Shown piece after piece: positions 1 to 6,291 of a stretch of 6,690 nt of DNA; the first letter of the stretch is position 1, and every line of letters starts with the position of its first letter. Source of the DNA: Pseudomonadota bacterium (GTDB taxonomy: Bacteria; Desulfobacterota; Syntrophobacteria; Syntrophobacterales; Syntrophobacteraceae). The position numbers and the translations under genes are program-made. Under the pieces are notes generated by a model, which saw only the letters and a list, made by a program, of their open reading frames with translations, was not told the origin of the DNA and made no database searches. The stretch covers positions 1-6,690 of the forward strand of contig JAEZXS010000369.1 in the NCBI GenBank assembly GCA_023442755.1. The letters run 5' to 3'.

Positions 1-2
1 GT

Positions 3-140
3 GTGGACGTCGGGATCAGGCAGGGCGTAAAGGCCATAGTCCAGCCGGGCGGCTCCATGCGGGATTGGGAAGTGATCGAGGCCTGCAACGAGTCCGGCGT
101 GACCATGGTGCTCACCGGCCAGCGCGCCTTCAAACACTGA
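3..140 (+). CDS. purH: PurH C-terminal end (AICAR formyltransferase/IMP cyclohydrolase), partial
   Basis: This is the last 45 codons of an open frame that enters from the left edge and stops at TGA 138-140. The residues contain the GVKAIVQPGGSMRD stretch, followed by EVIEACNESGVTMVLTGQRAFKH. This closely matches the conserved C-terminal end of the bifunctional purine enzyme PurH (pattern GVxAIIQPGGSxRD...GxxMVxTGxRxFxH). PurH formylates AICAR with 10-formyl-tetrahydrofolate and then closes the ring to IMP, the last two steps of de novo purine synthesis in the cytoplasm. The visible part belongs to the C-terminal transformylase domain; the catalytic residues lie outside the window. The frame is intact and is followed 18 bases later by a strong hairpin terminator, so purH is the last gene of its transcript. 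It converges on the envelope operon and shows no functional link to it. Confidence 0.93.
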   Translation: MDVGIRQGVKAIVQPGGSMRDWEVIEACNESGVTMVLTGQRAFKH

Positions 141-158
141 GTACTTTCCGGATAGACA

Positions 159-201
159 AAAAATCCCGCCCCCTCCTGGTCTCGAAGGGGGCGGGATTTT
201 T
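159..201. terminator. Bidirectional intrinsic terminator between purH and the convergent operon
   Basis: Bases 159-174 pair perfectly with 186-201, giving a 16-bp stem with an 11-base loop (175-185). The centre of the stem is nearly all G:C (ATCCCGCCCCCT against AGGGGGCGGGAT). The outer end is a run of A on the left arm and a run of T on the right arm. Read rightward, it ends purH with a T tract. Read leftward, the A tract becomes a T tract that ends the operon whose last gene stops at 296. It is the only strong hairpin of this kind between the two convergent stops. The fold and base pairing are seen directly; use in both directions is inferred from the symmetry. Confidence 0.9.
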
Positions 202-212
202 ATTCCGGGTCA

Positions 213-245
213 TTCCGCAGGGAAGGAACCGGGTACCCTGCGGGA
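213..245. repeat. Small inverted repeat in the 3' region of the leftward operon
   Basis: CCGCAGGG at 215-222 is the exact reverse complement of CCCTGCGG at 236-243. A G:T wobble and one more A:T pair extend the stem to 213-245, with a 13-base loop. It sits between the stop of the MlaC-like gene and the bidirectional terminator, with no T tract of its own. On the leftward transcript it would be an extra 3' untranslated hairpin, possibly protecting the message or aiding termination. It may also have no function. Confidence 0.4.
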
Positions 246-295
246 GCGGCTTTCACCGCGGTCGTTTCATGCAATATCGAGGCTGCCAGCCTTTC

Positions 296-913
296 TTAGA
301 CGTCCTCCCCCGCCTTTTTCTGAATCCGCATTTTCTGCAGCAGGGTATCGAAAGACTGGGCCTTTATGACGCGTCCGAACGTATTGCGATAGTTGTCGAC
401 GATGCTCACTCCGTCGATGATCACATCCCGGATGAGCCATCTCTGACCTTTCTGCTCCAGGATATAGTCGACCGGAATGTGCTCGTTGGTGCGCATGATG
501 ACGGTCCGTACCTTCACGAACTTGCCCTCGGGGCTCTCGCCTTTGTACTCGACCGTTTCCTGCTTCAAAAAGTTGAGGACCATCCTTGTGTAGGAGTCCT
601 GGAAAAGCCCGGAAAACAGTTCCTGGTACTGTTCGCGCTGTTTGCCGGAGAGCTTGTCCCACTGGTCGTCGAGGGACGCCCTCGCCATTTCCGAAGACAG
701 AAAATTATCGCCGATGAGCTTGCGAATCTGCGCGGAGCGTTCCTTGCGGTGTTCGGGGCCCTGGAGATCGGCTCGCGTCTGGATTTCCATTGCCTTGTCG
801 AGAACTGCCTTGACCTGGCCTGTTGCGGCGGACTGAGCCAGAGCGGGGGGGGCGGTCCAGAATGCGAGTGAAATGGATGCAATAAGCAGGAACAATGCCC
901 TTTTGTGAAACAT
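296..913 (-). CDS. MlaC/Ttg2D-family periplasmic lipid-binding protein (HpnM-like)
   Basis: A 205-residue protein with an N-terminal signal peptide: positive start (MFHKR), hydrophobic core about residues 6-22, and a likely signal peptidase I site ALA|QS after residue 26. The mature part, about residues 33-200, is a full-length MlaC/Ttg2 domain. Family-typical features are WDKLSGKQREQYQELFSGLF (85-104), the IPVDYIL strand (146-152) and the signature DVIIDGVSIVDNYR (163-176). MlaC proteins are soluble periplasmic carriers that hold phospholipid acyl chains; the HpnM branch is associated with hopanoid clusters. Here the neighbour is an MMPL/RND transporter instead of Mla ABC subunits, so the carrier probably works with that pump. 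The start is supported by AAGGAG at 923-928 on the minus strand, 9 bases ahead of ATG and inside the end of the upstream gene. Only 3 bases separate the genes, so translation is probably coupled. An eight-C run lies in the signal-peptide codons. The lipid ligand cannot be read from the sequence. Confidence 0.88.
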   Translation of the reverse strand: MFHKRALFLLIASISLAFWTAPPALAQSAATGQVKAVLDKAMEIQTRADLQGPEHRKERSAQIRKLIGDNFLSSEMARASLDDQWDKLSGKQREQYQELFSGLFQDSYTRMVLNFLKQETVEYKGESPEGKFVKVRTVIMRTNEHIPVDYILEQKGQRWLIRDVIIDGVSIVDNYRNTFGRVIKAQSFDTLLQKMRIQKKAGEDV

Positions 914-916
914 GTC

Positions 917-3679
917 TCAGGTCTCCTTATTGGTAGCCGTTTGCGGCGGTTTCATACCGGAGAGAATGGATGGCAATATGAAAAGGGCCGAAACGAGCAC
1001 GCAGATACTTCCGGCCCATGCTACAAAACCTAGACTAAATATACCCCTGTGGTGCGAGATCATCAAGGCGCCAAAGCCGAGAGTCGTAGTCAGGGCGGCA
1101 AGGATCACGCCTTTGCCGGTGCTGAATGGCAGGCGTCCATACCCCATCCCGCCTTCTCGCCAGCGGTGGAGGATAATTATTCCGTACTCGACCCCGGCTC
1201 CCACCACAAGAGGCATGAATATACCATTTGCCAGGTTGAAATCAATCCCCGTCACGCCCATGATGCCGACGGTCCATAAGGTCCCTGCGGCAAGCGGGAC
1301 AAGAGACACCAGGGTGAGCCGCAGGCTGTGGAACGTAAACGTAAGGAGCAGCGATATGGCGATAAGGGCGTAAATCGAGGCCGCTATGGACGCCTTTTTG
1401 AAAGCTGAAGAGAAAGTGAAAAGAGAAACCGGATCGCCTACGACATTGGGATCGACCGAGCGCAGGTCCGTAACGAAACGTGTGAGCGCTCCTTCTTCCC
1501 AGATGGATTCCTTCGGGTAGATGCGGAGCAGGTATTGGCCGTCCTGCAGGAACTGCTCCCGCAAGATGGTCGGGATGTCCTGAACCCGCATCGGATCGGC
1601 GGAAGAGCTTTCATTGAGCAATGTCCATTTGTCCACGATGTCGTTTTTAAACTGTACGCGGTAGTCTGACAGTTGCTTGTAGCTGTCGGACGAAGCCTGG
1701 ATGGCCTGAACGATATTTCCGGCAAGCGTTCTGACCTTTTCCATTTGGGCGACCATGGGTTTCGATGCACCCCACTTCTCGGCCTGGTCGTCCTGCATTT
1801 TGAACCGAAGTCTTTGAAGGATCTCGATCAGTTCCTTCCGGTATTTCGTTTGGGCTTCGGGATCGGGAGAGGTGCTCGGACCTTTGCCGCCCCTCGGGTT
1901 CGACTGCTCCAGGTCGGGGACAAACGCCAGGATGGATCGGAGGAGGGGAACTTTTTCTTCCTGGTGTTCGGGCAGGAGAGTGAAGACGGTGTCGACGTCC
2001 AGGACGGAAGGCAGCTTTTTGAATAGAGCCGTCTTCTCCCTGACCTGCTCGGCCGAATCGGCAAAGGCCGCGGCCGAAAGCACCGAGTGTTCGGAACTCT
2101 CGACCAGGACTTTTTCCCAGTAAACGGATTCCGCGTTCTGCGATTGAAGCCGGAGCGGGTTCAGGTCGAACTGCACGCGGGAAGCGCTGAAAGCGCATAT
2201 GATGCAAAGAAGGGCGGAAACGGCCAGAACGGCCTTCACCCCCGGCCGGCCCAGGTGGAAAAGGTCGCCGTTCGACCGCAATCTCCCGTTGTTCCTTGGC
2301 CTGTCGACCGCAATGTAGGTGCTCAGTGCGGGAAGCACGGTGAAATCGGCCAGGAGGGTGAGGAGAATGCCCATGCCCGTGATCATGCCCAGTTCCATCA
2401 GGGCGCGGAACCCCGTAAGGACAAAAGGCAGGAACGAAAAAGCGGCGCTCAGGCCTGCAAGCACGATCCCGGGGCCGGATTTTTCCATGACCTGTTGAAT
2501 GACGGCCGTACGGTTCACATGCGGGAGATTCCTCTCCTCTTCGAACCGGGCAAACCAGTGGATTGCGTAATCGACGCCAAGTCCGCAGAGCAGCGGGGCA
2601 AAAACGATGGACAGGATGTTGAGATGCCCGATGAAAAAGGCAGTCCAGCCGAAAGTCCAGCACAGGCCCACTCCCAGCGCCACCATGATGATGAAAGGAT
2701 GGCGGGCGCCGCGGAAAAAAACCACAAGGAGCACGAGCACTCCAAGCAGAGAAAGCCACGTGGCCGTGGTCATATCCCGCATTGCCGTGCTCATTTCATC
2801 GTTGTTCAGGGCTTCCTGCCCGGTCACACCGGCTCCGACGTCCTGAAATCCCGATGCCTGCAGTTCCCGTATGTATTTGCGCAACTGCAGAAGCGAGGTC
2901 TGGGTCTTGCTCACGCCGTCCCTGATCTTGCTCGGCATAACGGCGGCGATGAGAAACTTCTTGCCGCCCTCCCAGAGATATCCTTCCTTTTCCAGGTCCC
3001 AGGCGCCGCTCTTGAAAAAGGACGACCAGGGCGAGATGTATTTGGGCGCCCCGGAAAGATAGCGGGAAAGGCCGTCCAGCACCCGGATAAGGAAATCCAG
3101 GTCCATCGGTTCTTCGACGGTTCCGGATTTCTTGGGCGTATCCTCGTCGAGAAAGCCGGTAAAGAACTCCCCGATCATCCTGGAGGCCATTTCCTGGTTC
3201 ACCAGGCTGAGAAAGTTGAGCAAATCCGGACCTTCGGCCATCTTCCGGACGAGTTCCGAATGCTCCTCGATTCTCTCCCGTATCTGGAGCAAATCGCGCT
3301 TATCCAGGTAGTAGAGCACCCATTTTTTGAACTGGTCAGGTTCCAGCCTGTAGAATACGTCCTGGAAGTGTTTCGGATCGCCGTGGATTTTAGCGACGAG
3401 GGCATTCATGAATTCGATGCTGCGGTCCTGGGAAGGACTGCGCACCACCACGGCAAAGGTCGTCTTGCCGCTGAAATCGAAAGGGTCGAGTTTATCGGAC
3501 AGGGCGATAAGGGGATGGCGTGTCGAGATCAGTGCGAGTTGGTCGGTCTGGACGGTAAGCCTGGTGGCGGCCGCGCCGATTGAGGCGATCACGGAAAGAA
3601 CGGTGATTGCCAGAATAAAACGAGGCCTGGGAAGAACCCAGGCCGTGAGTTTCCGCAAAAGGCCGGTCAGACTTTTCAT
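917..3679 (-). CDS. MMPL/RND-superfamily inner-membrane transporter, HpnN-like
   Basis: A 920-residue protein with the duplicated RND layout. TM1 is about residues 20-40, followed by a large periplasmic domain (41-303) and TM2-6 (306-455). TM7 is about 480-500, followed by a second periplasmic domain (502-762) and TM8-12 (767-908). Both halves carry the TM4/TM10 proton-relay motif: GLGVDYAIHWFARFEEE with Asp370, and GAGVEYGIIILHRWRE with Glu831. The family exports lipids and other hydrophobic molecules using the proton gradient; HpnN moves hopanoids from the inner to the outer membrane. The first periplasmic domain contains VFYRLEPDQFKKWVLYYL (108-125), which resembles the corresponding HpnN region. 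Length (usual HpnN about 850-900) and architecture fit. The gene lies 47 bases after the TolC-like gene and 3 bases before the MlaC-like gene, suggesting one transcript. The ATG at 3679 has AGGA a few bases upstream and starts just before the first membrane helix. Family membership is secure; HpnN orthology and substrate are inference. Confidence 0.9.
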   Translation of the reverse strand: MKSLTGLLRKLTAWVLPRPRFILAITVLSVIASIGAAATRLTVQTDQLALISTRHPLIALSDKLDPFDFSGKTTFAVVVRSPSQDRSIEFMNALVAKIHGDPKHFQDVFYRLEPDQFKKWVLYYLDKRDLLQIRERIEEHSELVRKMAEGPDLLNFLSLVNQEMASRMIGEFFTGFLDEDTPKKSGTVEEPMDLDFLIRVLDGLSRYLSGAPKYISPWSSFFKSGAWDLEKEGYLWEGGKKFLIAAVMPSKIRDGVSKTQTSLLQLRKYIRELQASGFQDVGAGVTGQEALNNDEMSTAMRDMTTATWLSLLGVLVLLVVFFRGARHPFIIMVALGVGLCWTFGWTAFFIGHLNILSIVFAPLLCGLGVDYAIHWFARFEEERNLPHVNRTAVIQQVMEKSGPGIVLAGLSAAFSFLPFVLTGFRALMELGMITGMGILLTLLADFTVLPALSTYIAVDRPRNNGRLRSNGDLFHLGRPGVKAVLAVSALLCIICAFSASRVQFDLNPLRLQSQNAESVYWEKVLVESSEHSVLSAAAFADSAEQVREKTALFKKLPSVLDVDTVFTLLPEHQEEKVPLLRSILAFVPDLEQSNPRGGKGPSTSPDPEAQTKYRKELIEILQRLRFKMQDDQAEKWGASKPMVAQMEKVRTLAGNIVQAIQASSDSYKQLSDYRVQFKNDIVDKWTLLNESSSADPMRVQDIPTILREQFLQDGQYLLRIYPKESIWEEGALTRFVTDLRSVDPNVVGDPVSLFTFSSAFKKASIAASIYALIAISLLLTFTFHSLRLTLVSLVPLAAGTLWTVGIMGVTGIDFNLANGIFMPLVVGAGVEYGIIILHRWREGGMGYGRLPFSTGKGVILAALTTTLGFGALMISHHRGIFSLGFVAWAGSICVLVSALFILPSILSGMKPPQTATNKET

Positions 3680-3726
3680 CCCTATCCTGCAGTACCAGTG
3701 CTGTCGTGCGGGTTTTCACACTCCGT

Positions 3727-5118
3727 CTATTCTATTTTAATATCCGCATTCTGTCCTATCGCATAGTTCAATCTGGCAAGCGCCACGTGATAATTGTACA
3801 ACGACCGCAGGTATTCACCCTGGTTCTTCCCGTAACGGTCGATGGCGTCGAACACATCCCTTGCGGTCCCGAGACCGATATCGAAATTCGAAAAAGCAGC
3901 GACGATCCACCGGCGCGATCCGACGGCAGCCTGTTCGTAGGCCAGGTATCCCTTTTTCGCCTCAACTGCATCCTGGTAGTATTTCATGACTTCAAGGGGA
4001 ATCTTCTGTTCGGCCATTTCCTGGGTGTGCCGCATCTTCTGATACTCGGCTTTTGCCTTGTCCCATTTGCCCTTGCCGATGCCCAGGTCGAAATGCCACT
4101 CCGCTCCCGCCACTACCCCCGCATAACCGTGGTTGAATTCATCCGGCCAGTAGGAATTCTGGAAAGATTCCCGGCCCGGTGCGCCGGCAACCGACCCCTG
4201 CGCCGCAGCGAAAAAGGATGGGTAAAGATCGGCTTTGGCCGCATCGGACATCTTCTTCATTGCTTCCACTCCTTTTCGAAGCTGTTCGAATTGGGGCCGC
4301 TGCATCATGGCCTGTTGGACATATTCCTCTTCCGATGCAAGATTCACGTCTTCCTTGCTGAGTTCCGTGATGTCGAGCTTGAACTGTTCCTTGTCCGGAA
4401 TGCCGACCGTTCTCTTCAAAGCCATGTAGGCAAGGTGCGCACCCGATTCGGCCTGGGCGGCAAAGGCCTTTACTTCCGCCGAAAACGCCTCCAGCCTGTA
4501 GAGATCGCTCGAATCGGCATTCTGGGCTTTGAGTTCGATCAGGCGCTTGATGCGCGTTGCCGCGTCCTGCAGAAAATCGTCGGCTTCCCTGGCGGCGCTC
4601 CTGCCCTGACCTGCCACGAGATAGGCGTAGTAGAGTTCTTTAACCTGCAGAATGATTTCGTTGCGCTTCTGTTCCCTGCCCGCCTTTTGAGCCTCCACGC
4701 CGAGAAGAGCGGCATCTTTGCGGTTCGATATCTTTCCGAATGTATAGAGCGGCTGGGCAATGGTGAAGTCCAGACGTCCGAAAACGCCGATTCCGGATTC
4801 CTCATTCGTCTGCAGTGTCCCGACATTGCCGTTCACAGCGACCGTGGGCACGCGTGCATCGTTGACAGGCCCGCCGAACATTTTCACATCGAGTTGCGGA
4901 AGCATTCCTGCCTTAGCCTGATTGTACTCGCTCCTGGCAACCATGATGTCCTGATGGGCCATTTTCAGCTCGGGACTGTTTTCCAGGGCCATCTCTATGA
5001 GTTGGTTGAGATTCAATACCTTTTGCTCGGCAAATGCCGGCACGGCGAAAAAATAGACGAGCAGAAGCTGGAGCAGGGTGAATCCGATGCATTTGTTTCG
5101 TGAGGAAATGTTTTTCAT
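3727..5118 (-). CDS. TolC-family outer membrane efflux protein
   Basis: A 463-residue protein with a signal peptide (positive MKNISSRNK, hydrophobic core 11-28, likely cleavage AFA|EQ after residue 30). Two outer-membrane-factor (OEP) repeats follow, about residues 33-235 and 255-455. Family hallmarks are LNLNQLIEMALENSPELK (35-52), the AQPLYTFGK strand motif (121-129), AKADLYPSFFAAAQG in the second half (294-308), and long Ala/Glu/Lys-rich helices ending in YHVALARLNYAIG (443-455). TolC proteins are trimeric beta-barrels with a periplasmic helical tunnel that give inner-membrane pumps an exit. It is the first gene of the leftward operon, upstream of the MMPL transporter. No periplasmic adaptor (membrane-fusion protein) is encoded beside it, which is unusual for a tripartite pump. 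The frame stays open up to 5217, but ATG at 5118 is preferred. It has GGAGAAGG 7 bases upstream, it puts the signal peptide at the N-terminus, and the longer start would lie upstream of the candidate promoter. Confidence 0.9.
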   Translation of the reverse strand: MKNISSRNKCIGFTLLQLLLVYFFAVPAFAEQKVLNLNQLIEMALENSPELKMAHQDIMVARSEYNQAKAGMLPQLDVKMFGGPVNDARVPTVAVNGNVGTLQTNEESGIGVFGRLDFTIAQPLYTFGKISNRKDAALLGVEAQKAGREQKRNEIILQVKELYYAYLVAGQGRSAAREADDFLQDAATRIKRLIELKAQNADSSDLYRLEAFSAEVKAFAAQAESGAHLAYMALKRTVGIPDKEQFKLDITELSKEDVNLASEEEYVQQAMMQRPQFEQLRKGVEAMKKMSDAAKADLYPSFFAAAQGSVAGAPGRESFQNSYWPDEFNHGYAGVVAGAEWHFDLGIGKGKWDKAKAEYQKMRHTQEMAEQKIPLEVMKYYQDAVEAKKGYLAYEQAAVGSRRWIVAAFSNFDIGLGTARDVFDAIDRYGKNQGEYLRSLYNYHVALARLNYAIGQNADIKIE

Positions 5119-5125
5119 TTCGCAA

Positions 5126-5133
5126 CCTTCTCC
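5126..5133 (-). promoter_or_regulatory. Ribosome binding site that fixes the TolC-like gene start
   Basis: On the minus strand this reads GGAGAAGG, 7 bases before the ATG at 5118-5116. It is the best Shine-Dalgarno match in the leader and selects the 463-residue start over the 33-codon longer frame. Confidence 0.75.
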
Positions 5134-5165
5134 ATATAGTAGTGGTCTCGTTCGGTTGTGAAGTT

Positions 5166-5194
5166 TATATACTTTACCTTTTTGAGGATTGAAA
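5166..5194 (-). promoter_or_regulatory. Candidate sigma-70-type promoter of the leftward transport operon
   Basis: On the minus strand TTTCAA (5194-5189) is separated by 17 bases from TATATA (5171-5166). An overlapping TATAAA (5169-5164) matches the -10 consensus better but gives a 19-base spacer. The -35 box is weak (3 of 6 to TTGACA). Transcription would start near 5159 and leave a leader of about 40 bases that contains the ribosome binding site. The position, in the AT-rich part of the divergent region, fits. The box match alone is modest and unproven. Confidence 0.4.
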
Positions 5195-5359
5195 GGGCTA
5201 AAGCTCCGACGGTTCATGATGCCGGAGAAAATAGCGCTTTTAATCTAATATCAGGGGAGAATAATGACATATGATTTCCCTGACTTGCCTCGATCATGCG
5301 AGCCGGGTTGACGGGAAAGCTTGACTTTGCCGGTTATCTCTGGTAGCCAACTTCGTTCC

Positions 5360-5379
5360 ATTCGAATTCCCGATTCGAA
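5360..5379. repeat. Paired ATTCGAA repeats upstream of the deacetylase gene
   Basis: ATTCGAA occurs at 5360-5366 and again at 5373-5379, so the copies are 13 bases apart. The TTCGAA core of each is self-complementary, so the pair can be read as direct or inverted repeats. They lie about 40-60 bases before the ATG, where a regulator site might be expected. No known regulator motif is claimed. Confidence 0.35.
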
Positions 5380-5398
5380 GCGTCTTATTCTGAATCGG
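5370..5398 (+). promoter_or_regulatory. Candidate 5' leader hairpin ahead of the deacetylase gene
   Basis: CCGATTC (5370-5376) pairs perfectly with GAATCGG (5392-5398). GAA (5377-5379) can also pair with TTC (5388-5390) across a one-base bulge (T5391), giving about 10 bp closing an 8-base loop. The hairpin ends 20 bases before ATG 5419 and is followed by an A-rich stretch with AGG at 5408-5410, the only weak Shine-Dalgarno candidate. It could affect translation or be the footprint of a DNA-binding protein. There is no terminator-like T tract. Confidence 0.35.
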
Positions 5399-5418
5399 AA
5401 AGAAAACAGGTAATCTGA

Positions 5419-6291
5419 ATGAGAAAAACGCTCATCATCAATGCCGACGACTTCGGACTGACCCGGGGCGTCAATTCGGCCATAGCCGAATGCGCGAGAC
5501 TGGGTACCGTGCGAAGCGCCACGATAATGGCGAATGCACCGGCATTTGACGATGCGGTGAGAACAGCCGGGGAAACCCCAAGTCTCGGGGTCGGCATCCA
5601 TTTTGTGCTGACGGGGCTGGAGCCCCTGTCCGGAGATGTGCCGGACCTTGCACCCAATGGTCTCCTGCCGTCCAGCCCGGTCGAGCTGCTCAAGATAGCG
5701 CTCACGCGCAGGCAGGCGCGGCGCCAGATCGAAAAGGAACTTCTCGCTCAGACCGAAAAGGTATTCGACTCCGGAATAGTTCCCACACATTTCGACAGCC
5801 ACAAGCACGTCCATATTATTCCGCCCGTGCACGAAATCATGATGGATATCGCACGGCGGTTTTCGGTAAAATGGATTCGCAATCCTTTCGAGAGCATGGG
5901 CGCGGTCCGGTTTGTGCGGGACGTGCAGGCCGGCCGGAGAATCGTCTTTTTGAAGCAATACGTTGCGGGCTCCGTCACCAATCCGGTAAGCTGCTGTTTT
6001 CAGGCCCGGATCGCGCGGTCAGGGCTCCGTACGCCCGATTTTTTCCACGGGGTGGCTGCAACCGGGCTGATGAACGGGGATATCCTGCGTCATCTCTGCC
6101 GTTTCCTAAGGCCGGGAATCAATGAACTCATGACGCATCCGGGCTACCTGGATGCCGACCTGGAAAGTCAGAAAACTCGTCTGCTGCTGTCCCGCGAACA
6201 GGAAAGAAACCTTTACGCCTCTGCCGGCGCAAGGGAACTTTTCGCAGCGCATGGAATCGACATCAGCCATTTTGGAGAGGTGAACTTGTGA
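5419..6291 (+). CDS. ChbG/HpnK (YdjC-fold) family carbohydrate deacetylase
   Basis: A 290-residue, full-length YdjC-family protein without a signal peptide. The metal-binding signatures are in order: NADDFG (residues 8-13, acidic ligands D10/D11), GIHF (59-62, His61) and THFDSHKHVH (123-132, His128 the probable metal ligand). The C-terminal motifs PDFFHG (206-211) and ELMTHPGY (236-243) are also typical. The family removes N-acetyl groups from amino sugars using a divalent metal. ChbG acts on chitooligosaccharides, HpnK is assigned to N-acetylglucosaminyl hopanoid, and NaxD acts on a lipid-carrier-linked N-acetylhexosamine. The stop overlaps the start of a polyprenyl-phosphate-type glycosyltransferase by 4 bases, which favours a lipid-linked sugar over a free oligosaccharide as substrate (inference). 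ATG 5419 is chosen because the conserved TLIINADDFG strand begins at residue 4. Its ribosome binding site is weak (AGG, 8 bases upstream). Family membership is firm, but the choice between HpnK-like and NaxD-like roles is open. Confidence 0.9.
   Translation: MRKTLIINADDFGLTRGVNSAIAECARLGTVRSATIMANAPAFDDAVRTAGETPSLGVGIHFVLTGLEPLSGDVPDLAPNGLLPSSPVELLKIALTRRQARRQIEKELLAQTEKVFDSGIVPTHFDSHKHVHIIPPVHEIMMDIARRFSVKWIRNPFESMGAVRFVRDVQAGRRIVFLKQYVAGSVTNPVSCCFQARIARSGLRTPDFFHGVAATGLMNGDILRHLCRFLRPGINELMTHPGYLDADLESQKTRLLLSREQERNLYASAGARELFAAHGIDISHFGEVNL
6274..6280 (+). promoter_or_regulatory. Ribosome binding site of the glycosyltransferase inside the deacetylase gene
   Basis: GGAGAGG lies within the last codons of the deacetylase gene, 7 bases before GTG 6288. 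It supports the GTG start and translational coupling through the GTGA overlap. Confidence 0.7.

Larger units (their letters stand above)
5119..5418. other. Divergent intergenic region between the two transcription units
   Basis: These 300 bases separate the starts of the leftward TolC-like gene and the rightward deacetylase gene. The left part (5150-5260) is AT-rich and holds the candidate leftward promoter. The middle has two TTGAC boxes (5308-5312 and 5321-5325) without a convincing -10 partner at normal spacing. The right part has two ATTCGAA copies and a hairpin. No open frame with a ribosome binding site or RNA gene is supported here. Because both units start from it, shared regulation is possible, but no known operator was recognised. 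Confidence 0.6.

Noticed and set aside
65..871. A 268-codon plus-strand frame spanning the purH end, the terminator and the MlaC-like gene
   Set aside because: It starts out of frame inside purH, runs through the terminator hairpin and is antisense to a well-supported gene. Its product shows no family features.
1647..2759. A 370-codon minus-strand frame within the MMPL transporter gene in another frame
   Set aside because: The product is Pro/Arg/His-rich and frame-shifted relative to the real protein. There is no sign of a frameshift in the transporter, which is continuous over 920 residues.
2087..3583. A 498-codon open frame on the plus strand antisense to the MMPL transporter
   Set aside because: The opposite strand encodes a clear transporter with motifs and membrane helices along its whole length. 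The plus-strand product is rich in His, Gly, Arg and Pro, with no recognisable domain and no convincing ribosome binding site. It is a side effect of the GC-biased third codon positions.
3680..3726. A possible separate promoter or terminator between the TolC-like and MMPL genes
   Set aside because: The 47-base gap has only a short imperfect 5-bp stem, no T tract and no -35/-10 pair, so co-transcription is the simpler reading.
5119..5217. A 33-residue N-terminal extension of the TolC-like protein
   Set aside because: It would bury the signal peptide inside the protein and begin upstream of the candidate promoter. The internal ATG at 5118 has a strong ribosome binding site.
5308..5349. TTGACG at 5308-5313 and TTGACT at 5321-5326 as -35 boxes for the deacetylase gene
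   Set aside because: At 16-19 bases downstream no acceptable -10 box is present (CGGTTA and TAGCCA at 17 bases), so a sigma-70 promoter is not supported there.
5251..5958. A 235-codon minus-strand frame opposite the deacetylase gene, reaching into the intergenic region
   Set aside because: The deacetylase on the plus strand has all metal-binding motifs. The antisense product is His- and Arg-rich with no recognisable domain.
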